Shown here: positions 29,369 through 41,100 of the stretch, piece by piece
Layout: each line of letters opens with the position of its first letter
How positions within the stretch are numbered: position 1 is the first letter of the stretch
DNA from: Henricia sp. BOLD:AAB3569
Taxonomy: Eukaryota; Echinodermata; Asteroidea; Spinulosida; Echinasteridae
NCBI GenBank assembly: GCA_037783545.1
Contig: JBBELK010000068.1
Location: forward strand, 1,612,001 to 1,676,000
Reading direction: 5' to 3'
Length of the DNA stretch: 64,000 nucleotides
The notes under the pieces: model-generated
The model's database searches: none
What the model saw: only the letters and a program-made list of their open reading frames with translations
Told to the model about the DNA's origin: nothing
Program-made: the position numbers and the translations under genes

Positions 29369-30107
29369 AGCTAAGATAATCTCAGCTCTTTTCTTATCAT
29401 TTTTCATTGGGATGTGGTCTTTTCACGTGTAGAGCTGAGAGAAGTTATGAACATGAACCCGCCATCGCAAAAACAGGACAAAACAAATGTGTCATTTTCT
29501 CACCGTGACACACTAATTCCCCCTAAAACTCACCCAAACCTTGCCAGGCATAACCACTACGCAGGTCCTTGAGGGAAATAACCAGCCACGATGATTATTT
29601 TGCCAACAATTCCAGCAAAACAAACCGGTATGCTCACAGCCTAACCGTTGTCATGTTGTGTTTAAAAAGTCTATCTGCCTAGTCTGTGTACAAAGGAATA
29701 CCAATGCGCATTGGTTACCAGACTTGACCTTAACGTCTGGACGTAAAGGTCAAGTCTGGTAACCAATGCGCATTGGTATTCCTTTGTACACAGACTAGAC
29801 ACTTGGTTGTTTTTGAACAAGACAAAAACGGCTAGGCTGTGAGCATACCGGTTTGTTTTGCTGGAATTGTTGGCAAAATAATCATCGTGGCTGGTTATTT
29901 CCCTCAAGGACCTGCGTAGTGGTTATGCCTGGCAAGGTTTGGGTGAGTTTTAGGGGGAATTAGTGTGTCACGGTGAGAAAATGACACATTTGTTTTGTCC
30001 TGTTTTTGCGATGGCGGGTTCATGTTCATAACTTCTCTCAGCTCTACACGTGAAAAGACCACATCCCAATGAAAAATGATAAGAAAAGAGCTGAGATTAT
30101 CTTAGCT
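29369..30107. mobile_element. 739-bp near-perfect palindrome with 10-bp target duplication (Mutator-like foldback)
   Basis: AGCTAAGATAATCTCAGC at the left edge and its exact complement at the right; arms of about 360 bp are almost identical apart from a diverged stretch of about 40 bp near 29640-29690. Flanked by ACTTCCGGGT at 29359-29368 and 30108-30117. Long inverted repeats with a 9-11 bp duplication are typical of Mutator-like elements; assignment is inference because no transposase is present. Confidence 0.85.
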
Positions 30108-30731
30108 ACTTCCGGGTTCCTTTTTTTGGTGGTTTTTTCTTAAAATATTAATATGCACCTCTCCCCTCTCCCCTCTCCCCCCGGGCCATGCAGGCTGCCC
30201 CACCATGCCCACCTAATAATTATAAGCATGCTAAGTCTAAGAGGTGGGGATTATCACTTTTCACGTGACAAAATCCGCATCCCTGGGGTAAAATTTAGGT
30301 GCAATCCCCGGCCTCACCCACCATGACCACGGGCGCAAAACATGCACATCTTGCTATTGCCATTTGGATGCATCTAGACATTCATGACATTTGTATTTCA
30401 ATGCATGGTGTTCAATGCGACAAAAGCCCCACTTGTCTGTAGACGTTTCATCATGAAAAACGTGACAAAATCCCCATCTAAGGGGTGGGGCAGCGCGGGT
30501 AACATTGATAGGTGCATTATGTTTTACCATCTTAATACCTCCATGGTTTTACCAAGTTTAACCCTACCAAATCCTCCAATTTACACTATTTTCCATAGAC
30601 CATAGGACCAAGGGGTTTACATTATCGTGGAAAAACCTCGCTTGTATGCTGCGCTTACTGCATTGCATGAGCTCCGAATCACCGATCTTTTCAAAATAGA
30701 AAATTCCACTCCGGTGAATCGGAGCTTTTCT

Positions 30732-31277
30732 GGGCATTCCTTACTTTTAGTACCCCGTTCCATATAAGAGATTAAAAGTGTCATTTTTATCAATCCACTC
30801 ACCTGTAGTGTTACTCTTGATCTTTTTCTTCAGAATGACAAGATTATTTTTGTGAAAAGAGGGCAGGGTTTTGATTTTTGAGGAAAATTGTGGGGTAAAA
30901 ACGGGAATAACTGGTCAAAGGTTAACAAATTAAAGATGGCGTTCTATGCTCAATGTGGCATGAAAGGCCGTTTTTGATTGGCTGAGAAAGGTTTCACTTT
31001 AATACCCGATCTCTGATTGGTCAATGAGTGAAAGTTGTTTACAACATGAAACAGCAGCAGGCCAAATTCAAGTGAGTTAGCAATGCTGAACCTGACAAAA
31101 CAGGTAACAAAAATTGTATTTTTTCAAGGAATTATCGTCCAAAAGTTAAAAAACTATGGGTTAGAGGAATGAGGAAGAGTTGGTTGTTTCTACAAAAGTG
31201 AAATTAGTGCAAAAAAGATAGTTTTACAGCTGTAAAAGTTATTTCAAAAATGGGTGGCCTAAAAGTAAGGAATGCCC
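30732..31277. mobile_element. 546-bp non-autonomous DNA element
   Basis: 19-bp terminal inverted repeats GGGCATTCCTTACTTTTAG with direct repeats TTTTCT on both sides (30726-30731, 31278-31283). The interior is AT-rich and non-coding. Confidence 0.7.
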
Positions 31278-31522
31278 TTTTCTGATACCTCATTGGCTGT
31301 GCTTTAAAAAGGTCAGCGCACAAGCAGAAAATCAGCTCCTGTACAAACCATTCCAATGGCACAGGCGTGCGCAAGGCCAGTTTTAAGCGATAGTGTGAAC
31401 GCGCCTTCAGATGGAGTACCTTGGACCAACTTGACCCTAGTATAAATATCGCTTTTTTCTAACACGGGGACGTGACATGCGATATGTAGGGTCCAATCTG
31501 GTTAGCACTAGCAGGCATCGGG

Positions 31523-31921
31523 GTTTTTTTTATTTTTATGTCCCAACTCGAATTTAGGAAAAATAATTATTGGAATCGATAGCTTGGACGATTTTATAAT
31601 AGGAATACTTACATGCATTTCCGTCGCAAAGGCTTAGTTTTAGAGAAAAATCACGGAAAGAATATTGCATATGATTGCACGCAAAGCGGCCGGCCAGAAA
31701 CCAAACGGATCATCATGCGCACGCCCTCTTTCTTCGCGCGCTTCACACACCGCCCAGCCGGCAGCAGTTTCACACACTTTTGTATGGAGGCAGGCGTGAC
31801 AAAAACACATAATTTTCACGGAAATGCCAATGGAAAAGGTATTCTAAAATCGTCCAAGCTATCGAGTCCAATAATAATTTTCCTTAAATTCGAGTTGGGA
31901 CATAAACTGAAAAAAAATACC
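31523..31921. mobile_element. 399-bp foldback element upstream of CYP20A1 copy A
   Basis: Arms of about 110 bp share ATGTCCCAACTCGAATTTA, ATAATTATTGGA-like and AGCTTGGACGATTTTA blocks in inverted order. Flanked by GGCATCGGG at 31514-31522 and 31922-31930 (9-bp duplication). The interior includes a CG-rich CGCACGCCCTCTTTCTTCGC stretch. Confidence 0.7.
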
Positions 31922-32020
31922 GGCATCGGGTTTTCATCCGTGTCGGAAATCACTGGCTGCGTATTGACGACAGTTACACAAGAAAGCGATCACTTGCCTA
32001 GCAACATCATCTTTGGCAAT

Positions 32021-32111
32021 TTTGTTTTCTCTTCATCAGCTGGATTGCCTACATAGGCTAAAGGCTAGCTGATTTGATCCATTGAAGCCGTGGGAGGAAA
32101 TTGGCCTAACA
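32021..32111 (+). promoter_or_regulatory. 5' flank/5' UTR of CYP20A1 copy A, conserved with copy B
   Basis: The sequence just before the copy A ATG resembles the sequence before the copy B ATG. Shared pieces are the TTCTCTTCA(T)CAGCT(A/G)GATTGCCTACATA block, a GGCTAGCTG word and GTGGGAG. No TATA box is evident. It is probably 5' UTR and proximal promoter retained from the duplication; the transcription start is not visible. Confidence 0.4.
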
Positions 32112-35100
32112 ATGCTCAGCTTTGTTATCTTTGCTGTGACGTTCGTTGTCGTATTAATTGCAGCTGTGATCTACCTCTATCCGGTTTGTAATTTTTATAA
32201 GGCGGTTTCACAGCTGTCACGGGTCACTGATCCTCCCGTGTTTGTCTTCCAGATCGAGGAGAGATCAATAGTAAACGCATGTAGCTGCTAGCAGAAAGAC
32301 ACGAGGCTCTATTGTTCTCTTCCCTTCTGGAGGACAAACATGAGAGATGTTTAGTGACCCGTGACAGCTGTGAAACTGCTCTATTAATTATTTTATCGGA
32401 AATGGATTGACTGCAAAAACCAAGAAAGTCCAAACTTCTCTATGCCTGGACATATCTGTGGAATTTTTTAATCTTTAAAACATTGCAATACACGTCCATT
32501 GTTCAAGAAATTTGGGAAAGAATTTACAAGTCGGACGTCACATAAACCCTCCTGCGCTAAAACTATGGGACAATTTTAAAAAAAATCAAAGTTTTTCCAA
32601 ATTATTATTTTTTCATTAGATTTGCAAGTGTTGATGCTTATTAGCTGTTTTAAGGAAAAAAATAGTGATGTCAGAGTACAGAATTCTTTCAGAAATTTGT
32701 TTTAAGTTAACTATAACGAGAGACAAAAGAAGCGCAACAATTTTCTCCACTTTTTGTGGGAATTTTCAGTACATGGCACACATTATTACCTTCAAAGGGA
32801 CAATGCCTAAAAACCATCAATTATTTGTTTGTCTTTGAAGGGATCCGCTAAGAAAAGTACAATCCCTGGTATGGACCCGAGTGATCAGAGGTAAGTAATT
32901 AAAAAAGCAACACAAATCACATGAGCATTTTGTACTCTTTATATGGTTGGGACAAAGGCCCTATGGTAATTTTTAGAAACCCACCTTCGGTTGTCAATTT
33001 CCAACATGAAATACCATTTTTTACGGAACTAAACTTGAGTAAGGTTTTTCTTGTCAACTCATGAAAAACAAAATTGGGTCATTGCAAATGATACAATGGG
33101 CCTTTAAAGCCCCAATACATAATTTGCAGTTAACAAAACATTTACAAATTGACAAGAAAAATCTGACTAAAAGTGTTAATAGCAATGGTAACAAACACCA
33201 CATGATATTTTCTCGTGTAAAATGGGATTTTTGTGGGAGAAATTGCCAACTGAAGGTGCTTTTTTTTTTCTTTTTTTAAATTGTCTGCAGACAAATTTTT
33301 TGTTTACCATTCAACACAAAAACCAGACATGGGTTTTTAGGGTTTTCTGCATCTACTGTATGTGGCTAAAATTTCTACAAAAGAGCGTGTAATCCTTCTG
33401 TTACACAACAGACATAGCATCCCTCATTTTCTTTTCTCTCTTTTTTTTTTTAACAGGGAAGGCAACTTGCCCGATATTGGAGCCGCGGGGAGCATGCATG
33501 AATTTCTCCTTTACCTTCACGACAAGTACGGACCAATCGCGTCATTTTGGTTCGGTCCAAAATTTACTGTCAGCATTGCTTCACCGGAGCTTTTCACGGA
33601 ACACGTTGGGCCATTTGACCGTCCTCGTAAGTTGCATTATTCGCACGTTTTTCATGTGTTAACACGCATATATACACGACGTTCGTCAACTCGAGAAAAT
33701 TCAATGTGGGGGAATTCGGTGGTATAAATGATGAGATAAAGATCACATAATCAGAAAAACTCGTGCTTCCCAAGTTAATTGTGTTTTTCAGTGAATCATT
33801 TAAAGGCAGAACACATGATTGGTAAACCGTTGCAAATGGTGTCATCTCCCTGTGTGATTGCAGATATGCATGATTAAAACCAACCTGAGCAAAAATCAGC
33901 TCTGTACTTCGTCTAACTTTTGAGAAAACAGTCAAAAAAGGGTTTACAGTCATTTCGCCCCATACGCATGCACTTCGCTCTGAACCACATTTCTCCCTGA
34001 ACCACGACCTGTGCACGGACTGGCTTTTGGACGAAGTTGTGTTTGAATGAAGTGGTTTGGGGGCAAAATGGCACTTGGGCAAAGTGGTTCAGGACGAAAT
34101 AGTTTAGGACGAAGTGGTTCAGGGCAAAATGGTTTTGGAGTGAATTGAATATACGTCTCGCTAGACGAAAAATAATTGTTTTGCTCATTTCTCAAAGACT
34201 ATTGCACTTCAGACAAAACCATTTCAGGGGAAGTTTTCTACCATCATCATGTTTATATCGTGTAAGTTATGTGTAAATCTGTTAACATTTCTGATTCTTC
34301 CAGATACCGATCATGTGTAATGCCTTTAAATGTCTTTTTTTATTTAAAAAAAATCATCTTGTGGGTAGAATCATTGCATTAGACAGCCTGAACCACTTCT
34401 ATCTTCCATTTGAGTTTGGTTTTTCTTGTCCCAAAAGGTTGACAATAATGTTTTACCGTTTTTAATTCATGCTTTATTTTGATTATCCAGCTGAGCTGTT
34501 TCGTTTATTCGAGCCTCTAATTGGCAAGAACTGTATCCAGTATGCCAACAAAGCGGACGGTCGGACAAGGCGCAAATTGTACGACACACCATTTGGATAT
34601 GAGGCACTGAAATACTTCTATGATACCTTCAACAAGGTAATAGAGCGCTTTCACAGGGAGTCGAAAGGTTACGGGTCATTATTTCTTGTTCTCCAGATCG
34701 GGAGAGAACAAGAGCCACAGCTTTTCTGCTAGCAGCTACGTGCATTTCCGCACGTTGCTCTATTGTTTTCTCCTGATCTGGATAGTGACCCGTGACCTTT
34801 TTCAAGACCCCCCTACCTCCCCCCAAATACTATTTTAACATTTTACAGTGCATGTAAAGTCGTATGTGGCCCTGGATGACTCCCCTCCCCTTCCTTTTCT
34901 TTGTAGTTCGTGAAAATGTTGAAAGCTTCGGACGGCCCATGGGGGCAGCGTAATAAAAACATTCTTGATATTAGGTACGGTAGGCGGGTTGTTGACTCAT
35001 TTCAAGTCTGATATTGCGTATCACCAATTATGTATAAGGTATACTTCTCATAAATTTGTCAAGCTTGCGCGATCTCAGACTTCAAATAAATCTAAAATGG

Positions 35101-38100
35101 TACAATCTGCCCCCTACGCTGCCCCTTGGACGGCCCTTATGTCTCGGGTCTATTGAACGTGATTTTTACGTTTTCAAACCATCAACAGTTAGCCAGCGAG
35201 TTAGTGAAAAAGCTTGCATCCCTACCACACGAAGAGCACATTCCGCTAGTGCAGTACTGTCATGCTATCGTCATCAAAGGCCTCACCCAAACATCGTTTG
35301 GAGATTACTTCAACGATGATGCCAAGATACTGAAATTTCGTCATGCCTATGATTTAGTAAGTTCTCTTTGTGGCAAAGCTGCACCCGTTCTGTTGGTCGG
35401 ACATGTTGGCACGCTTGTGCCAACACAACTGGAGTGAAAACAAATCAGTTCAGTTCAGTTCTCTTTATTTCCATACTCCAGATGAATGACAATTTTACTA
35501 ATACACTGTAGTATAATAAGGTAGTATGGGTGAGCTCACAAAAAGCGAAGCTTATCGAGTGTGAGCTTCCTCAGAAAAAAATATAAAGTTATAAAGTTAA
35601 CCAAATTAATTAATAGTGCAAATAAATGTAATATGACTATTATTATAAGTAAATAAAACCAAGTCAGCAAATCAATATAAATAAACCAGAAGCGCAGCAT
35701 GAAATGGTCAGCATTAAAATGAAATAAAGCAACAACATGTAAGTAGTAATCACTCCTGTCTACTCGATGTGACGTGGCATCGTCCGAGAGAATAGTCATC
35801 TTTTCTGTATTTATATTAAAATCCTGTGAGGCATTGGTTACAAAATGTATTGTGCCTTCTGGATAGACCTTTATCATGGTGCGTCCATCTTTGTCTTGTT
35901 CCCCACTGCATAGTACGTGTACGTGTTGAGCATGACATGTGCTTGTGCGTGTCTGCGCGATAGCGCGTGCAGTTTTTGTTGTTGTTTTGAGAGAATCACT
36001 GTCCGCGCTGCACGTTTTCTTGATCGCACCGCGCGCATGTCATTGTGATGCACACAATGAACATTTTCAACACGGGGCCAAACTATTTTATTTCGGCAAG
36101 CCTCACTTCGGTTACGTTCATTTAAATAGGGGAAAAGGGAAGATGGCCGCACCGTGATAAAGGTCTATATAAGGCCCAAAGGCTTAGTTCGAGCGTTCTG
36201 TTCTTGACATGAGTTAAAGTTATATTGTCCGTGGTTTTCAGCATATTCAATTTTGTTTCTCTGAACGACTTTTTAAAGCATTTACTTTATCAGTTTTAAC
36301 TAAAAAACATCATACTTTGTATTTTAGACATCGGCAACCCTGTAAAAAATGTCGTTTTTATACGGCTATTTTTTTGCGATTTACCTAGACTTGCCAAAAT
36401 CTGACTTCCTGTGTTTGGTCTGTAATGTGCAGCGTACAGTGCGCCCTCTGGACTAGGGGCCTGTCTAATCTCTCCTTCTGTTTCGGAAAGAAGAAAACAA
36501 ATTAGACAGGCCAGTAATCCAGAGGGCACGCTGTATGCTGCGCATTACAGACCGAACACGGGAAGTCGGGCTTGGGCAAGTCTACGCCTTACCGTGAGTT
36601 GAATTATTCGAAATATTGATAGTACGTGTAATTGTTCGATAACTAAACGTTGGTTGAGTATTTTATTAAATTTCTTTTTTAATTTTTTGTTTTTTTAACT
36701 TTTTTTTTCCGTTTGAAAGCGAATACCTTTTCTTTCTAGAAAAATATAAATTCAAGAAATGTTGCAAGCAAAAGGCTACAGTGATCACATTTTATAACAC
36801 AATAATAATTCCTTTTCGTTTTCTCTCCAGTGTTGGAATGAAATGGAAGGTAGTATAATCGAAGGTCCATTTGAAAAGGGAAGTGACCGACAGAAAAAAT
36901 TTGAAGAAGGTAAATAGGCCCTGTATATTGGTATGTGACGTGATCTGTCAAAATTCGAAAGAAAGCCAGGGGTGGATTGCAATATAACCGTCTCAAGTCT
37001 GAGACACATCATATGTCCTAACTGAGTTTATGACATCTTAGCTACGACACATTGAAAAATGCCTTGCAATATCCAAAAGTTAGGATGTCTTAGCTAAGAC
37101 ATAAAAGCTTGTATGTCTTTACTGTTGTGAGCGGCGTTTCAATCGCATTCGTGTGTTTGCATACCATCGCGCATATATGTGTATTACATGCATTACTTGC
37201 CGGTTGTTGCTGACGTACGTACGCGTGACAGTGGCGTGAAAAACATTGTGAAAACTTTCAGAATTAACATAGGCCAGCTTGAATCGTAATTTCCTTTCAG
37301 TGAAAACTGAGTTTAAGAAAGACAAACTATCAAAAAATAAATTTTTGATCCTAGTCACAATGCTCCTTTTGTCTGAATTGAGCAGGAAATTTTGAACAAT
37401 TTTCTAAAGACATAACTTAGGACACGTATTAGGCGTCTTAAATTTAATGTGTCCTAGGACACAAGTTAGGATACATAAATGTTTATTGCAAGGCAAAATA
37501 ATCTATGATGTCTTAGTGATGTCAGAGTTAGGACGTCCTAGGAGTTAGGATGTCCTAACTTTCTTATTGCAATCCACCCCTGGTCTTTTTGGGGCGATCC
37601 CTGAAATGGCGTGCAATTTGTATTAGACCTATTCATTGCAAAAGAAAGCAAACAATACACCTTTATTACTGTGCATCCATTTTTGTCTCTTTCCCCATAG
37701 TATGTGTCGGGCACGCGCAATGTGTCTGCTTGACTGCGCGATAGCGCGTGCAATCTTCCGTTGTTGTTTTGAGAGAATCACTGTCCGCGCTGCTCGTTTT
37801 CTTGATCACGCTCTGCGCATGTCATTGTGATGCACACAATGAACATTTTGAACAAATGACCAAACTATTTTTTCTGCAAGCCTCGCTTTGGTTACGTTCA
37901 TTTGAATAGGGAAAAGAGAAAATGGCCGCACCGTGATAAAAGTCTATTTCTCATTAAACTTTTTCGTTGTGAAGTTGTCCAGTGATTTCATAAACAGAGC
38001 GTTCCTTACACACCATGTAATTGCCGTACATGTGCATACGTACAATCGGGTGTGATGAAAATAATAACTAGTATTAAAAATTTGATAATTTGTGCTTTTA

Positions 38101-41100
38101 ATATTTGATAAATTTGTACTATTTATTGCAGCATTAAACTTCATGAAAGATGTCATCAGAGACGTCGTCAAACAACGCCGAGACAACCCAACAATTGGAC
38201 ATCAGTTCTTCATCGATGTGTTAGTCGAAAATGAACTGCCAGAGGAACAGATACTGAGTGACTGCATCGCCTATATGGTGGGTGGGTTTCACACCTCGGG
38301 CCATTGTGAGTACTTGTGAAAGTATATTTACTTGTGAGTATTCCCGGTGGAAATGCCTGAAAGTGTAAACCCTGGCGTACATCGACATTGCAACTGGAAG
38401 CAACTAATAATAATAATTTGATTTGTATAGCGCACATATCCACCCTGCAGGGTGCTCAAGGCGCTGTTACCATTATTACCGCTGCCATCGGGGAATCGCC
38501 AGAACCATTTCGCTTCAACTACATGTAGGTGGCTGCTGGTCAGGCGCACAACCCTATCAGCAGTTAGATTGTGGCATTCCCCTTAACAGCTTCCCATATA
38601 TCGCTTGGGTTGACGAGGCAACTGGGATTAAGTGCCTTGCCCAGGGACACAGACACGTTGGTCGAAGTGGGGCTCAAACCCCCAACCTCTGATTGGGAGT
38701 CCTGCTTCATACCCACTAGACCACACGCGCTCCCAAACTAGAAGCAACTCGCGGCTACTGGGAGCAACTGATCAGTTGCTTAAAAAGGTTGATGTACACG
38801 CACTTGCAACTACTGGCAACTGGAAAAATCCCAGTTGCCGCGAGTTGCTCATGTTCTACTTTCTGGCAACTAGTTGGACCTAGTTGTGGTCAGTTGCGTC
38901 GATGTACGCGTACTTGCAACTAGTTGCTGTCAGTTGCTCGCATGCATCAGATCACGTGCGCGCACATCGACAGCAACTGACAGCAACAGTTGCTTCCAGT
39001 TGCGAGGTCAATGTACTCTAGGCTTTACTGAGATGCCGTGTCCATGCCGTCTACACTACTCACAATAAGTTAGGGATATTGTGGGGTGTACGCAGATATT
39101 TTAAGGGTATGTATTCGAGAAGTCCATGGTTTGAAGCCTGGTCGTTGCATTGCGTTGTGTCCTTGGACAAGACACTTCACTCCGCGTTGTCTCTCTCAAC
39201 CCAGGTGTATAAATGGGTACCAGCAAATACGGTTGGGGAAACCCAACTAATTGCTGGGGGTAGACCATCTAGGAGGAGTAGCAATGCTCCTAGTCACTCC
39301 ATGTCACAGAAACTGGGGGCGAGTACCGGCTGTATGACCCAGCATGGGCTCGTAAACGACTTAAAGAAGATTACGCTTGAATGATTTTGTATATAATTAG
39401 ACAATTGTATTTGCATGACGGACACAACCTGTCACAGAAATAGGTAAAAAAGAGTCATTTCAAAATTGAACCACACCAGTACCCCTAACGTATCGTGAGC
39501 AGTGTAAAGGATAACTCCAAAATTGCTTTTCTAGCTTAATTTTGAGAACCAACTCAAAATGAAGAGGGGATCTAGATGCTTTCCTGGTTCAATTGGGTGT
39601 CTTAGTCTTCCGGCAGAGTGGTTTTTTTTCCCCGCCAGCCATGGGCTCCACCCTGGACCTGTGCTGGCGTCCCTTACAGGCTAAATAGCACAGTTGTAAC
39701 TTGTTACAAAACATCTCTTTTGTCATATCAACCTGTGTGTTATCTTATATCTGTTTGCCACGCAGTGTTGGCCTGGGCTTTGTACTTCCTTGCAACCCAC
39801 CAGAAGTGCCAAGACAAGCTGGCGGAAGAAATTGTTACAGTTGTTGGACACGGGGATGTGGAAAGCGACCATCTCACCAAACTCCCGTAAGCATTTCATG
39901 TGGAAATGTTCGTGAAATAAAATCTTAACGTGTTACTCTACGATTGTTGACTACTGAGATATGTGATGTACGTGGTGTTTTAACACCCAAGGGATCAATT
40001 AACACCTTAAGTTTGTTTCAGCCCCGGGACCGTAAACAAGGGGGCGTTTCGGGGAAGCATATGCACCCTTCCAAACTAGCAGATGTCCCCTTTTTGCATT
40101 GCAGTGATCAATGCAGTAGATGTGTATCCATGTCGTTTTTCAGGTGAATGGTTGAAAACAGTCCACATTTCATGGGGTCCGCGCTCTCCTTTAAAAATTC
40201 TGCTTGCACGCCTGATGATGAGCCCCCTATTGATGTTCTATTTTTAGATACTTACGTCACGTGATTGACGAGAGTATGCGCACATCTGTCCTGGCTCCCT
40301 GGGCAGCTCGTTTCCAGGACAATGAATCGGAGCTCGGGGGACACGTTATCCCTCCAGGGGTAAGCTTTAGTATGCAACCCTTAGGGCGTGTTTGTTTCAG
40401 ACGGGTCCGGATTCAGATCTGCAGAGGTCTGTGATGAACTCGTTCATTTCACACAGATTCTTATTGAGATCTGTCATCTCTGGAATCCTTCTCGAGAGGT
40501 GGTTCAGCGATAGATCCAAAATAGCAACATGGACGTTGCGAAGATTTTTGTGTGAGTAAACCGTGTCATTTCAATTCTCAGTGGTAACACATGAATACAA
40601 ACAAATTAAGGTTGCTTACGATAAATGTCATAGGTGAAATTTGGTACAAAAATTTGGTTACTCAATTTGTATTCATTACAGTTTTGTTTGTTTCTGCACG
40701 GTGAAACATCTCAGGATCGGGATTCGGATCTGTGATAAAAGTAAAATGTTTCTGCTTCCCTGCTCCCCCTACCCGCCTCCCAACGGCAGCATCATTTGCA
40801 GCGGCGCAAACAAATTGCAAGTATTTGTAGTGCCTATAGTTCATTGCTTGATCAAATTGTTCTTGTGATAATTTTTCTTTGTTCAGACTCCAGTAGTCCA
40901 TGCGCTGGGAGTGGTGCTACAGGATGACAAATTGTGGCCTGAACCAGAGAAGTAAGCATGTATTAATAATTGTGTCAGTGAATGATGTTATTATTATTAT
41001 TTCTTTCTGGTATTCATACCAAGGATTCCTCAATAGTGCTCATTGCACTGTCACTCGCAAGCGTGAGGAAACCCATGAAGAATTAGAATTAGAAATGGCC

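Larger units (their letters stand above)
22809..32111. other. Intergenic region between sulfotransferase and CYP20A1 copy A
   Basis: No gene recognised. The start exon of the sulfotransferase should lie somewhere right of 22808 but is not identifiable. A TATAAATA word at 27250 precedes 27260-27560, which has no open frame or RNA I can name. 24640-25980, 27200-27820, 28280-29350 and 30120-30730 hold only weak repeats or nothing I can support. Confidence 0.5.

Noticed and set aside
34907..34974. Possible extra CYP20A1-A exon (TTTGTAG acceptor, reading FVKMLKASDGPWGQRNKN, GTACGG donor).
   Set aside because: Exon 4 joins exon 5 in frame (phase 0) and the joined protein aligns with the family without a gap. 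Copy B has no counterpart.
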